Assembly (NCBI GenBank): GCA_014529385.2
Contig: CM043968.1
Span: 22,435,484-22,499,483 of the forward strand
Source: Adiantum capillus-veneris
Lineage: Eukaryota > Streptophyta > Polypodiopsida > Polypodiales > Pteridaceae
Reading direction: 5' to 3'
Length of the DNA stretch: 64,000 bases
Shown: positions 25,929 through 37,559 of the stretch, in pieces
Layout of the letters: each line of letters starts with the position of its first letter
Position numbering within the stretch: the first letter of the stretch is position 1
Notes under the pieces: generated by a model
Databases searched by the model: none
What the model was told of the DNA's origin: nothing
What the model saw: the letters and a program-made list of their open reading frames with translations, nothing else
Made by a program: the position numbers and the translations under genes

Positions 25929-28323
25929 GGACTCCGGAGAGGCATGGCGACTCTTCCATGAGCACTCTCCTCCCCCAGTGATTACTTCACCTGATGTGTG
26001 GGGCCAATATGCGACATCATTATATACGGTTCCGGGACAGGAACCCCTTCCAGACCCTACCAAGCCTTGCCCAACTACGAGCACTTTCTTTACGCCTGAG
26101 ATGGTACGAAGGGCCATCGACAGGATGAGGACCGGGAAGGCATATGATCATGACGGTCTAGTAGCGGAGCACTTTATACATGCCAAGGATATGCTGATGG
26201 AGGTTCTCGCAGTGTTGTTCAATCGTGCCATGTGTGAGGGATTACCTGAGACCTAGAGGTTGTCTAATATTGTGCCCATCTTCAAGGTTGGTGACCCTAC
26301 AGAGCCTGGGAATTACCGCACTATTATCGTTGGACACACATTGGCACGACTGTATGCATCTATTCTGGAGCAACACCTGAGTAGCTGGGCAGAGGGCGAG
26401 GGTGTACGAGCAAAGGGTCAGGCCGGCTTCAGGAGGGGTTTCTCCACTCTTGATCATATTCTGACACTCAGGGCCATCATTGAGGAGGCCAGAGCACATG
26501 GGAGACGGATCTATTGTAGCTTTGTGGATTTTCGCAAAGCATTTGACATGGTACCAAGGGCTCGATTGATGCGCAGACTGCAAGAGATGGGGGTGCCCAT
26601 AGAGGTAATTTGGGGGATAATGGCTTTGTACAAATCAGTGGTGGGACATGTACGCACTCCAAAAGGGGTATCTGATTTAGTTCACTCTACTATTGGAGTG
26701 AAACAAGGTTGCCCATTGTCTCCTACTCTATTCGGTATGTATGTGGATGAGGTGTCTGATTACATTGACAGAAAGGGTGACAGGGGTGCCCAGCTGGCAG
26801 GGACGTGGATCCCATTGTTGCTTTATGCTGATGATATTGTACTGATATCTGACTCACCAAAAGGTATGCAACGACATCTGGACGCACTACGCAGTTTTGC
26901 AGAGGATAGTGGCCTGGGTGTAATCCTAGGTAAAACAAAGGTTATGGTGTTTAACACCACACCGCAATGGGTCAGGAGATCAGTACCTACTTTCAAATAT
27001 GGTCAGGAGATTGTGGAGTATACAAATGCATACACTTACCTGGGGGTAGTCTTCACGGGGCCGAGATTTTCTTTGAGAAGAGCAACAGAGACTAGACTAA
27101 CTAGAGCCGGTGCGGCTCTGGAAGGAATGGAGAGGATGTGTTCACAAGTTCAGTTCCAGGAACCTAGGACAAAGTTATGGCTCTTTGATACTTTGGTAGC
27201 CTCTACTATGTTATATGGGGTGCAGGTTTGGGGACCTTCTATAGGCCAGGATGGGTGGAGGCGTATGGAGAAGCCCCTGGTATCTATGATCTCTCGGCTG
27301 ATTAGAGCCAAGGTTTCTATACCGCATGATATCATTCGAGCAGAATTAGCTGCCCCCCCTATGGAGATTGAGGCGCTCACAAGATCAGTCTCCTTTGTAC
27401 ACAGTCTATGGGATACTACCAGAGACAGATATGCCAGGGTGGCTCTAGAGTCCTCCAGACAATTAGCTTTTAATGGGGACACATCATGCTGGTATGCTCA
27501 GATGACATCATGGTTTCAGACACATTGTTTCACCATGGATAGGTTGCCTCCTTTTCAATACTCTCTTCAGGCACCCTTGAGGTCTCTGACACGGGTAGAG
27601 ATTAATAGACTTATCCGTCAGGATTTGATCCAGCTGGACACGAGAAGGACATGGATAGAGCCGTTACAAGAGTTGGGCACAAAGATGGCTTTCTATAGAG
27701 AGCATCTTCTCCACCTCATGGGGGATGGGTTTGTGATTCGACCTAGCTATATGGACACGCATCTTTCGCATGGTTTGCGTTGTGCCATTGGCCAGATACG
27801 CACGTCCTCACATCAACTCGAGATTGAGATTGGCAGATTCAGAGGGACACCGGCAGATAACAGAATATGCCGCTTATGCCATCTAGAGCCAGAGACAGAA
27901 GTACATTGCATACGTCATTGCACAGTATACTATGAGATACGAGGCCGTTTTCACTGTCTATTCAGAGAAGATTTTGGGCCTCTATCTAGGGTCATGAGTT
28001 ACGAGGATCAAAGATGTCTTGGACTTTATCTACTTGAGTTACACAAGCATAGAGGAACCTTACTGAGGAGAGGTGAAGAGAGACATCCCCAGAGACAGAT
28101 CACAGATTTCTTTACACTAGATACTGTACACCCAGAAGAACAGACAGAGGAGCAACCAGCGACGGTGGAGAGGTCTACCCGCACTACTGGCATTCTCATA
28201 GACCGAGCATTGGAGCTAGGGAGATCTAGACGACCCCGAGGGAGGAGAGGAGCTACACAATTTCGAAGGAGGCTACGGCAAAGGATTCAAGCCATACTCT
28301 TTCGTCGTCCAGAGTGCAGATGA
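25861..28323 (+). pseudogene. LINE C reverse transcriptase and C-terminal finger
   Basis: Same frame on both sides of TAG at 26,254-26,256, where copy B has TGG (Trp). It includes FVDFRKAFDMVPR, GCPLSPTLFGMYVDE, LLLYADDIVLIS, and ends with ICRLCHLEPETEVHCIRHC (CX2C-X8-HX4C). The final basic tail (RRPRGRRGATQFRRR) is shared by all copies and could bind RNA. Confidence 0.87.
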
Positions 28324-28514
28324 AGATGGATCTCTGCTCCCCTCCCATATTGTCTTCACATTGTACTGCTTAGTTTAGGATCCCGGAGTATTTATATTTT
28401 GTTATCCTAGTTTAATTTATTTTGTCAATCTGACTTTGTATCAGATACACCGCATAGTAACTTTCTGGTCTCATAGGTCACTTTGGTCTTTTGAAGACGT
28501 TAATATAACATTTC

Positions 28515-28517
<3 letters not shown>

Positions 28518-28601
<84 letters not shown>
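28518..28601 (+). repeat. (TC)n tail of LINE C
   Basis: Pure TC after the conserved CATTTCATTTC terminus; copy D starts at its end. Confidence 0.95.
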
Positions 28602-28603
<2 letters not shown>

Positions 28604-28877
28604 GGGGGGCTTCACCATATCAGAGGATCCGGATCACCCTAGCTCGACATGGGAAGCACCCAGTCAAAGTACTGACTATGGAGGATATTGACGAGATTCG
28701 CCACCAACCGATGAGGGATCTCCTCTGACACCCCCCCCCCCCCCCCCCCCCACCCCCTTGTTAGTTGTAGTCAAGATATTGTACTAGATTCACCACTTGT
28801 AACTTTTTTGGTCTCATAGGTCACTTTGGCCTTTTGTAGAGGTTAGTATATCATTTTAGTTTATTTCATTTCATTTC

Positions 28878-28948
<71 letters not shown>
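28602..28948 (+). mobile_element. LINE copy D, 3' end of a related subfamily
   Basis: Starts at the end of C's TC tail. It reads the last codons of ORF2 (MEDIDEIRHQPMRD, stop), a ~21-bp C run, then the shared 3' UTR phrase TTTTGGTCTCATAGGTCACTTTGGCC and about 70 bp of (TC)n from 28,878. Only ~350 bp long. Confidence 0.82.
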
Positions 28949-28950
<2 letters not shown>

Positions 28951-30389
28951 CCTCAAACAGGAGAACCCAAACGCCGAGATACGGGTACTCAAAAAAGAAG
29001 TCTAAGCCCTTAAACAGGAGCTTGCTGATAGAGTAAGCAATGGACTAGAGGAAGGCGAATTTCAACCCTCGGTATTAAATGAAATCAAGGAAATTAAGGA
29101 ACAGGTAAGGATGATAACAGAGGAAGAGAAACTGAGTGTGGCAAAGACATCTTCATGGGCGGAGATGATAACAAGGACACAGAAAAAGGCGGACGAGGCT
29201 GAAAAATGGATTGAGGTCGCCAAGAAAGGGAAAGGTCAAGAAACTCCTTGTACACCGACGTTTATCAACATGACTCTCGAAGAGGAACAAAGAAGGCGGA
29301 TGCGAGCACTGCATGTGAGAGTGACCGGTCTCAAAGACAAACAATGTGGAGAAAGAGGTCACAAACCTTACATCCATGATGGGGATGGAAAAGCCTCTGC
29401 ACACAAAGGCATGGAGGGTAGGTAAGAAAAGTGATGGCACGGGTGAGTCTTCAAAGGGGAGAGCTCTCATACTATGCTTCCCCTCGTTGGAAGAGAAGAA
29501 GGAATTCTTGAGGAAGAGGCCTACTCTCAAAAAGACAGGTATTTTCCTCGGTGATGACCTGACTCTCTCACAGCTCGCACATATGAGAGGTAATGCCAGA
29601 GATTACAGCGGCAAGGGAGAAGGGAAAGATAGCCTTTTACAGAGATGGACGGGTGGTGATTTTAGAGCGGCGTACTGCATGACGGTGCGAGACCTATGGG
29701 ACCACACTGAAGATGGCTACCTGGAACTGTAATGGGTCTATGAGGTTGGACGTGGGCGCATTTGAGGACCAGAGACAGAAGTACATTACGTATGTCATTG
29801 CACAATGTACTATGAGATACGAGGCCGTTTTCATTCTATATTCAGAGAAGGTTTGGGCCTCTATCTAGGGTCATGAGTTATGAGGATCAAAGATGTCTTG
29901 GGCTATATCTACTTGAGTTACATAGGCATAGAGAAACTTTATTGAGGAGAGCTGAAGAGAGACATCCCAGAGACAGATCACAGATTTCTTTACACTAGAT
30001 ATTGTACACCCAGAAGAACAGACAGAGGAGCAGCCAACGGTGGAGAGGTCTACCCGCACTACTGGCATTCTCATAGACCGAGCATTGGAGCTAGGGAGAT
30101 CTAGACGACCCCGATGGAGAAGAGGAGCTACACAGTTTCGAAGGAGGCTACAGCAAAGGATTCAAGCCATACTCTTTCGTCGTCCAGAGTGCAGATGAAG
30201 ATGGATCTCTACTCCCCTCCCATATTGTCTTCACATTGTACTGTTTAGTTTAGGGTCCCGTAGTATTTATATTTTGTTATCCTAGTTTAATTTATTTTGT
30301 TAATCTGACTTTGTATCAGATACACCGCATTGTAACTTTCTGGTCTCATAGGTCACTTTGGCCTTTTGAAGACGTCAATATAACATTTC

Positions 30390-30452
<63 letters not shown>
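28949..30452 (+). mobile_element. LINE copy E: ORF1 plus deleted ORF2
   Basis: Starts at the end of D's TC tail. It carries part of ORF1, the ORF2 start at 29,732 (GGGTCTATGAGGTTGGACGTGG), then jumps at about 29,766 to the ORF2 C-terminus (equivalent to 27,888 of copy C), continues through the 3' UTR and ends in a (TC)n with one TT interruption. About 3.1 kb of ORF2 is missing, with no GT-AG at the join, so splicing is unlikely. Confidence 0.87.
28980..29732 (+). pseudogene. LINE ORF1 protein (coiled coil plus RRM-like domain)
   Basis: The only ORF1 of the family here. An N-terminal Lys/Glu-rich coiled coil (EIKEIKEQVRM) is followed by WAEMI, then RALHVRVTGLKD, the opening of the RNA-binding domain common in LINE ORF1 proteins, and after a frameshift near 29,345 by WRVGKK and ALILCFPSLEEKKEFLRKR. 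A stop at about 29,004 and the frameshift disable it. ORF1p packages LINE RNA. It ends at the codons that begin ORF2, suggesting abutting or overlapping frames. Confidence 0.75.
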
Positions 30453-30454
<2 letters not shown>

Positions 30455-31247
30455 AAGTTAAGTGATTTTGCAGTTTCTATTGGTGTGTGGCTATTGATTT
30501 CTTGCTTGGAGTGTCCAAGCCTGTACCAATCTTTGCCATTGTATGTATATATGTGTTAGCTAGCATCGATGGAATTTTGGTCAATTCTAGTTTTGCGGCA
30601 CAACACTTGCACATCCCTATACACTACCGAGTCTCTTCACCCTCTGTATCTAATTGGTCATTGGTCAGGAGCTATGAGTGCTACCTACGAGGCTTGTGTA
30701 TACACTAAGAGTCTAGTGGTTCAACAGGCATCAAAGTCTATATTTCGGTTTATGCTATTGCTATTCCAGTTCATTTGTCAATTCACTATTGCTATTCCAT
30801 TAGAAAAGTTGTCATTTTAGTTGTTGTCTCATGTTTGCCTCCTCTAAAGATTGAATGAGTGAGGTTTCGTGCACATTGCACTGAGTGACACCCACCAGAA
30901 AGCACAGATGGCAGACCAGGACACTTCTTCTACGAATTTTCAGAAATTGACACCAAGGATTGGTTTGGATACATGATAGCATTCTTCTGCCTTCAGCCAA
31001 CACCTGGCGTCCACCATTTATATGAGGTCATGATAGAAATGTCTTCTTATCTATACAATATGCTACGTATTATTAAGACTAGGGCTAGAATGTCTCTTGC
31101 AACTTGGCTAAAGAACATGGCTTGGGACCTTAAAGGAGACAATGAGCACAATCGCTAGCATGGCTGGGTGGTGCATTTGCATGACTTGAAAGAATACCTC
31201 AAAGGAGTGTAAGTGGAAGTTGAAACACCATTGGAATCTTGAGGAGG
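30453..31247. other. Unassigned; right end may be an LTR-element 3' leader
   Basis: No recognisable gene. The last bases (GGAATCTTGAGGAGG) are purine-rich and directly precede an LTR-type start at 31,248, as a polypurine tract would. Confidence 0.4.
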
Positions 31248-32108
31248 TGTTACAAAGTGATGACGTGGCATGCCCAACTGGAAACAAATGGTCGAGAGGA
31301 TAAGAGAAGCTGAACCCGAAGAATAGATGAAGTCTAAACCCAAGAAGAATGGCCAAGGGACCTAAAACTTAGAAGGAATCGGCGATTTTTTAAAACCTAG
31401 TTTCCATTCAAATTAAAGAGCACCAGCCGAGGGGCCTAACCCTAAAACTCAGAGGTGTGAACTCTGACTAACAAACCCGTAAAACACACTGAACGCTGAC
31501 GTGACAGATTGTACGGAATTCCGCAAATCGCGTTGTTGTGCTGACGTGGCAGGCGGTACGGATTTGCATAAATTGCGCTAGCACATTTTTACTAGTTCTA
31601 TGCGTGGCTTTTGAGAGCAGAGCTTTTGGGGTTTAGTGCTTTTCGATCTGATGCTGCTTTTGGGCTCTGCTTTTGGGCATCCCTTGTACTGTTTATAAGG
31701 ACCCCTTGTATTTTGCACATGCCGAGTACAAGGGGTCCTTATAAACAATACAAGAGATGCCCAAAAGCAGAGACAGCCTGCCACGTCAACACAACAGCGC
31801 AATTTGCAAAATTCCGTACAGCCTACCATGTTAGCTATCCATAAAGCCTTGCCACATCAACAGTCAGCGCGTTTTACGGGCCTATCAACCAGAGTTCAAG
31901 CCTTTCAGTTTTAGGATTAAGCTCCTCGGCTGGTGTTCTTTAAGTTCGGTGGGAACTAGGTTTTTAAAAAGTCCCCAATTCCTTTTAAGTTTTAGGCCTC
32001 TCGGCCATTCTTCTTGGTTCAGACTTCATCTATCCTTCGGGTTCAGTTTCTCTTATCCTCTCGGCCATTTCTTTCTGGTTGGGCACGCCACATCATCACT
32101 TTGTGACA
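31248..32108. repeat. Large inverted repeat of two opposed LTR copies
   Basis: The left arm begins TGTTACAAAGTGATGACGTGGC and the right arm ends with the complement of the same LTR start (...ATCATCACTTTGTGACA). They match across most of their length: AGAGGATAAGAGAA, AGATGAAGTCT, AGAAGAATGGCC, CACCAGCCGAGG and CTGCTTTTGGGCATC all recur inverted. The centre (31,690-31,765) is a near-perfect hairpin around a ~16-nt loop. Both arms end at the same LTR position. The family's primer-binding site and LTR 3' end are absent. Confidence 0.9.
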
Positions 32109-32480
32109 AGATGGGTGGGGCAATCTAGTCACTCTCTGAGAAAGAACCAAAGAGTAGATAAGAGAGCAGTGTTCTCTGCTGAGATGACACATCGTCACCT
32201 AGTTGAGAGGAAGAAAAGCCCCTATGGTTCTTATCTAACATTTCTTATCTGTCGTGTTCATGCTAGCAAGGTTTGAATCTTTGTGCTAGCATGTTTCAAA
32301 AAATAAGATTTGTTTCTTTCCAAAAGCTCTAAGCATTCTCTGACATGCTGATTTTTCATTCCACTAGCGCTCAAAAATATTAGATTTCTATCATTTAGGC
32401 AATCTATCCCTTTCCTGACTTCAACCAAAAAGATTTTTCCCCTTGAACATTACGCAAGTCAGTAACAAAACAATAATCAT
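32109..32480. other. No gene recognised
   Basis: Flank of the inverted repeat; a 65-codon ORF at its left end reads out of LTR sequence and is not credible. Confidence 0.4.
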
Positions 32481-32769
32481 TACCAAAATTGTTGCTGTAG
32501 GTAAGCCAATACCAAAAGAATAACTAATACCATTGTTCTTGCTGTTTTGTTGAGACTGGTAAAAATCTGCAACTCATCAAAGCCAGGTTCGTTTCCCTTC
32601 TTTGTTGAACCTATCAATCTCAAAGAAATTAGACCTCTTACAACAACAGAACTTGAAAGAAACAAGAAAGCAAGACCAGAGGGTTTGCGGGCGGTATACA
32701 GAAGAGAAAAAGAAATAATCAAAGAGTTCAAGCATCCAGCAAAAGTATTACTGATTGATATTATATTTG

Positions 32770-33250
32770 TCTTTTGATAACCTGAATCAATAAGTGCCGA
32801 AACAATTGACCTGAGTTGTCCTGAAGGTTGTTTTGGCATCTTAAGGACATTGTGAAGTGAGCCATGGGGATCCACCAAAACGCATGTCATGGTGACCATG
32901 GCCTGTATTCAGCCACCTTGCAGAGTCCAGACTAAGCAGCAAGCCTCTAAAGAATCCATTGAATCATGGCTTGTCCAAAAAGTAACTGCTGAAAATCTAA
33001 TGGCAACAGCTGAGCTACTGGAATCCAAATAGATTATGCCACAAACAAGAGCCTGGCGTTGGCGAGTTAACTCATGACCCCAGCTCTCCAAGGCCATCAA
33101 GAGACGAATAAAGACCTCTCCACCACCCTCCTCTGAACTGACCAGACACTTTCTGATTGCCAAAAAGCTTCCTACTAGTGCACACCGGGATGGTGTGGCA
33201 AGAGGGGCAGCTTTCCAGCACATGCGAAACAGGTCAATGCGAGGAGGCAA
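32770..33250 (-). pseudogene. Coding-like fragment of an unidentified nuclear gene
   Basis: The - strand reads PPRIDLFRMCWKAAP, LVGSFLAIRKCL, FIRLLMALESWGHEL and RQALVCGIIYLD, an amphipathic helical text like HEAT-repeat proteins. It ends LQGG, then TGA (about 32,912), and continues in the same frame with QAMVTMTCVLVDPHG and QLRSIVSALIDSG to a likely splice site near 32,770. The TGA could be CGA to TGA decay or the gene's end. I cannot name the protein; a large trafficking or scaffold protein is one guess. Confidence 0.4.
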
Positions 33251-33679
33251 TAGGGCAAGGCACTACAACGCCAGTAGAATGCATGCATAAGTAAGCAAGC
33301 AAGCAATCGAAGTGTTCAGGTAGCAAGTTGTGCAAAGGATGAAGCCAAGTGGATTCCGCAGCCAGCAGGCTACAGCGGTGCGCGCAGAAGAGTGTTCGGC
33401 TGTTGCTTCTGACTAACACAAACCCTTCTGACACATTGGGGGCGACGAGCAGGGCACAGGGGATGGGGTATGGTGTCAGCTTGGCTATGGCGCAATGGTT
33501 AGAGGCCGAATTTGCAGCAGGGATCAGCTGAGGTTGTGGACATGTATGGCCTCTCTCTCTCATGGGACTCTCCTTAATACAGCTCCTCGTACCTTTCGCA
33601 AATTATGTCTCAAACATAATCACCATCACTGCATACAGGCCTTTATTGGGAAGCATAGAGCAGCACCCAGCTCCTACAA
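33251..33679. other. Unassigned
   Basis: Possibly upstream intron or leader of the preceding - strand fragment. No clear exon or promoter. Confidence 0.35.
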
Positions 33680-33963
33680 GGTTCTTTACAGAGGAGAATA
33701 TTAACGCCATGATGCAGCGGCCCATGAGAGAGTCCATGTGAGGGTACTTACAGGGGCTTGCCAGATAGACTACCAACTGACTCTACTGCTTCATTTATGT
33801 GTTCATATTTTACTTTTTTGCCTTAGCCTTTTGTATTTCTATAGTAGACAATGAGACATTTGAATCATATGACGAGGATGGAATTTTTTGGTCTCAGAGG
33901 TCTTTTAGGCCTTTTGCAGACGTAAATAGGCATTTTATTTCATTTTCTTTTCTCTCTCTCTAG
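33680..33963 (+). mobile_element. LINE 3' end fragment (copy F)
   Basis: Reads EENINAMMQRPMRESM and a stop, then a ~170-bp 3' UTR ending TTTTTTGGTCTCAGAGGTCTTTTAGGCC, TTTTATTTCATTTTC and a short TCTCTCTCTC. Same divergent subfamily as copies D and H. Confidence 0.75.
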
Positions 33964-36130
33964 AAAAAGAATTTTCTATTAATTAAACATCTTGGGCCAC
34001 ATACCCCAAGAGAAAAACTACAAAGGCATAATCTCCAATAATGCTGATTCCTAGATACATCAAATCAAAAGCAAAACTATGTTTTGGTATTCAACCTCTC
34101 AAATCTCCTAAAATATACAACCCTCTCAGATATAAGAGGTGGAAAATTCTCCTCATACCATGTCATCAACACAGCAAAAGGAATCTCATCTCCATCAGAA
34201 CTATCAAGAGGTCTCAAGTCACTAGCAACTCCATCAAGCTCTCTGGGAGACATAAGCGGTACAGGTGTTAAAGAAGCCAAAGACAATGAAATTCCAGTTG
34301 TGGAATCCTTGCGCCTTTTCTTTTTTTTCATTAGTGTTTGGCGGCTAGTACTTTTATTCACGATGGAGCACGGTCTTTGTCTCGCATTAAAGGCCTCGTC
34401 TTTTGCTTTTTCTCACTCCTATTCTGTGATGTAGCCATTGTACCATTTTTTTTCACTCATTTTGGGAGCGCATTCCCTCTTTGTGCAGTGTTTTCCCGAG
34501 GTAGGACTGGCGCAGCCCGTTAAGAAACTTCTTAAAAACCAATAAAAGGGTCTTCTTTGTACAAAGAAAACGAATTGTTTTTGAGGACTACAAACTTAAA
34601 ATGAGAAGACATGGCTTCAAGTCCTAAAGACTCCTCAAATTTTACAGCAAAACTAAAAGCCTTTCTTTATGGCCTTGAAAGACAAGTGGCCATCTGAATA
34701 AGGAGCTCAAATTGGGTAACTCTAGAGAAAAGCTATTTTAGTGGAATCCAAAAGAATCAAGGGGCAATCTATAGTAACAATATAACCCAAAGATCCATTG
34801 ACACAAGAAGAAAAGGCCGCAAGTTCAAGTAGATAATATTTCTCGTGCTTGCACACTCCACCCAATATGACTATAATTAGACGTTTTCTGTCCTAAGGTT
34901 TTCAAGTCTTAAATTCCTGAGGACCACCTGACCAAGAAGACTATCTTTTGATGGAGAAACTGGTTGTCATATGCCATAACTTAGCACATCATTATCCAGT
35001 ATATGAATTGATCTTCATACCCTCTTCCTTTCCAGGGACGGTACTTTATTTCTTGCAATTCTTGAATGATTGGTTTGTGCTCAGACAAGCCATAGGAGAA
35101 CTGTGATCAGTACTGCTAGAGCACATATACTAAGCATGGAAATGTTTGTTATTGAAGAACGTTAAGTATACGAAGCACATTGTCCATGTCACGTATAAAC
35201 ATCATAAAAGTTGCCTTGGAGCTTTTCGCACAACCGCAAGGTAGGAATTCCCAATCACAATGCACACTTGCAGAATTAGGATTAAAAACTTTGATGCACC
35301 AAAAGTTCCCTTTGCGGCAAATTCAGTATGATTTTTATCGACTGCCTCTCATATACAAACAGGCTGGCGGCTGTTACATGGTATGATCAAACATCCTTAG
35401 GTTTGCAAGATGGAAAGAGGCAATAGTACAAGAACAACCTAAAAGTAATATTGCTCTATTTATTTAGAATCACAATCAATGGCTGTCTCAATGTCGATTT
35501 GAACTACACACATTGCTTTCAACCTAGAGCAATAGTGCAAACAAAAGAAAACATTTTCCGGATGAAGAACACAGATGATAAAATCTACCTTTTACAAGAC
35601 TGATGGAATTGTCAACCACCTTCACCTCTGGCGTTTCATTTTTTCCAGGATAAATTCTCCTAAAACCATTCCACATTGCACATAAAATTTTAAAAAACTA
35701 CAAGTAATGTATGCATGTTATGAAAAATATGCAAACTCTGTAATTTTTAAACATACAATATTAGGTCTCCTCCACAATCTCGGAAAAATAAAAATCCTTT
35801 CAAAACATCTCAATTGCATAAGTGAAGGGTGAGTCTAGGATATGAAAGCCTATTGAAAAGTGGAAAGTCAAAAAACTTTGCATGTCTATATAAAGAATGC
35901 ATGCAAATATTTGTATTCTTCTTTTCTTTACCTTTCCTTTAGTGTTTTCTTCTCTTTAAAGTTTCCTTGCACTATGTAGGTATTGAATTTATTTTTTTGA
36001 AGCCATTAGGAGATATAGATATAGATACCAAAAGACTTTAGAATAACTCTGATCTCTAATTAGCTTTGATTTCTACATGATAAGGAGAAACCTACCTACG
36101 GCAGCAGCAGAGAAGCATACACACATAAAT
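33964..36130. other. No supported gene
   Basis: AT-rich. A 94-codon - strand ORF at 34,077-34,361 (DSSDGDEIPFAVLMTWYEE and a Lys/Arg run) has mixed composition but no family features; I leave it open. Nothing else seen. Confidence 0.45.
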
Positions 36131-36640
36131 TCTTGGTGCATCCACTCAAATCAGGATAGCCTCTGAGACGCCTGTCGGGAGTTTCACCTTCTCTCTATGG
36201 ATGCTCCGGTATCTCACAGGAGCATGCATTAGGGACTGAAAGTTGTTTTGCGGTTGTGCCTGAACGTGAGTGAGGTACACTTTACTTTCACGTCCTGTTG
36301 AGCCATGCAATGCCCTACCCACTAGGAGCTTCATCTCAGTTTGTAGAGCCCTTTGAGGTGAGAAGTTAGAACCCATGCTTAGGGGGTTCTCTGCCTTGTC
36401 CTCATTTATGGCATCATGGGTGCATATATGTGGGGAGGGCAGGGTTACTTGTGTATAGCATTGCAAGGTGCCAGCGGTAGGATTATATTGCCTCTCTCCT
36501 GAATCATCAAAGTGAAGTTTGTTGCGCCAACTATTGTCGACCTCTCTCTCCTCATCATCAAACCAAAGTTTGCTGCACCACCTATGCTGGTGGAGGAATC
36601 ATTCCTAACCGTCTTCCTCATGGATAGATTCATAGATATG
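36131..36640. repeat. Dispersed repeat shared with 51.75 kb
   Basis: The stretch CTCCGGTATC..ACAGGA, ATTAGGGA.TGA and GTTGTTTTGCGG near 36,195-36,255 recurs diverged at 51,765-51,815. Element type unknown. Confidence 0.5.
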
Positions 36641-37260
36641 AGCCCCGCTTGACTCTCATGTAGAGCTTTTGAGGAATCCAGATAGTTTGCTGAGACAAGA
36701 GCCAAGGATTATGGTATGGAGATATATATAGATCACAAGCCACTCTTCCAAAATGACAGGGATGTCCCCCACATCTGCCTCTCACCCTATGAGAGGAATA
36801 TACTATTGAGGTAGGACCTTTGGCAGCTCTATAAACAAGAAACATGTATACCACCTAGCCCGCCTCTACCATCAAAATCTAAAGATGCTACACTACCAAG
36901 ACCATTTCATAAGCATCTCAGAGGTGGGATTCATACGCAGACCCAGATATATGGAGGGAGTCCTCATGATGCCAGAGAAGCGATTGGTCAGCTCAAAGTA
37001 TCTTCATAATGCCTTGGGAGAGGTGGGTAGAGCAGCTCAGATCCCCAGCACAGAGAGCACATGTAGATTATGCAGGAGGTGGAGTATGAGGACCGTTATC
37101 TACGCAGATGCAGAGCATATGCCACCATCGGAGAGAGATATCATCCTTAATTATACAGGAGGAGGTGGATTGTGAGGACCATAATGTACGCAGATGCAGA
37201 GCATATGCCACCATCCAAGCAAGATAACATCCTTCATTTGGAGAGCCACACTCTACGAGA
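36641..37260 (+). pseudogene. LINE ORF2 C-terminal fragment (copy G)
   Basis: Reads HYQDHFISISEVGFIRRP and ...STCRLCRRW, aligning with the REHLLHLTGDGFVIRPSYM...RICRLC section of copies B and C. After the finger a ~75-bp stretch (GTACGCAGATGCAGAGCATATGCCACC) is tandemly repeated at 37,090-37,150 and 37,170-37,230. Confidence 0.65.
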
Positions 37261-37559
37261 AATCCTTAAGTAAAGAGACCAGCACATGCAGGGACGAATT
37301 TGACTAGGTATGCAGTGGCACATAGAGGTCTCTTTACAGGCTCGGACCATAGCAGGGGTAAATAAAAACCGCTACACATAACATATTTTTTTCAAAGGTC
37401 TACATTTGGAACCACTCAACCCACCCCCCCTGTGGGCCGTCCAGCGGGCCACACAGCCAGGTGTCACTCTCCAACGAGCAGAGAGAGTCTACAAAATCCA
37501 GGGAGAAGACAAAGAGCACCAGGCTACTGGATACCAAAGATCTACTAGAAATTGAAAGA

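Larger units (their letters stand above)
24726..28601 (+). mobile_element. LINE copy C (near full ORF2, (TC)n tail)
   Basis: The longest copy: endonuclease, RT, C-terminal finger, 3' UTR and an 84-bp (TC)n tail. It begins at GGGTCTATGAGGTTGG, the start of ORF2 as seen after ORF1 in copy E (29,732), so it lacks ORF1. An 8-bp deletion at about 25,849 and TAG at 26,254 disable ORF2. Confidence 0.9.

Noticed and set aside
28602..28760. C-rich run in LINE D as a G-quadruplex regulator
   Set aside because: A simple homopolymer in a truncated element; nothing else supports regulation.
29766..29780. LINE E deletion as a spliced intron
   Set aside because: No GT at the donor side in copy C; the join looks like template switching or deletion.
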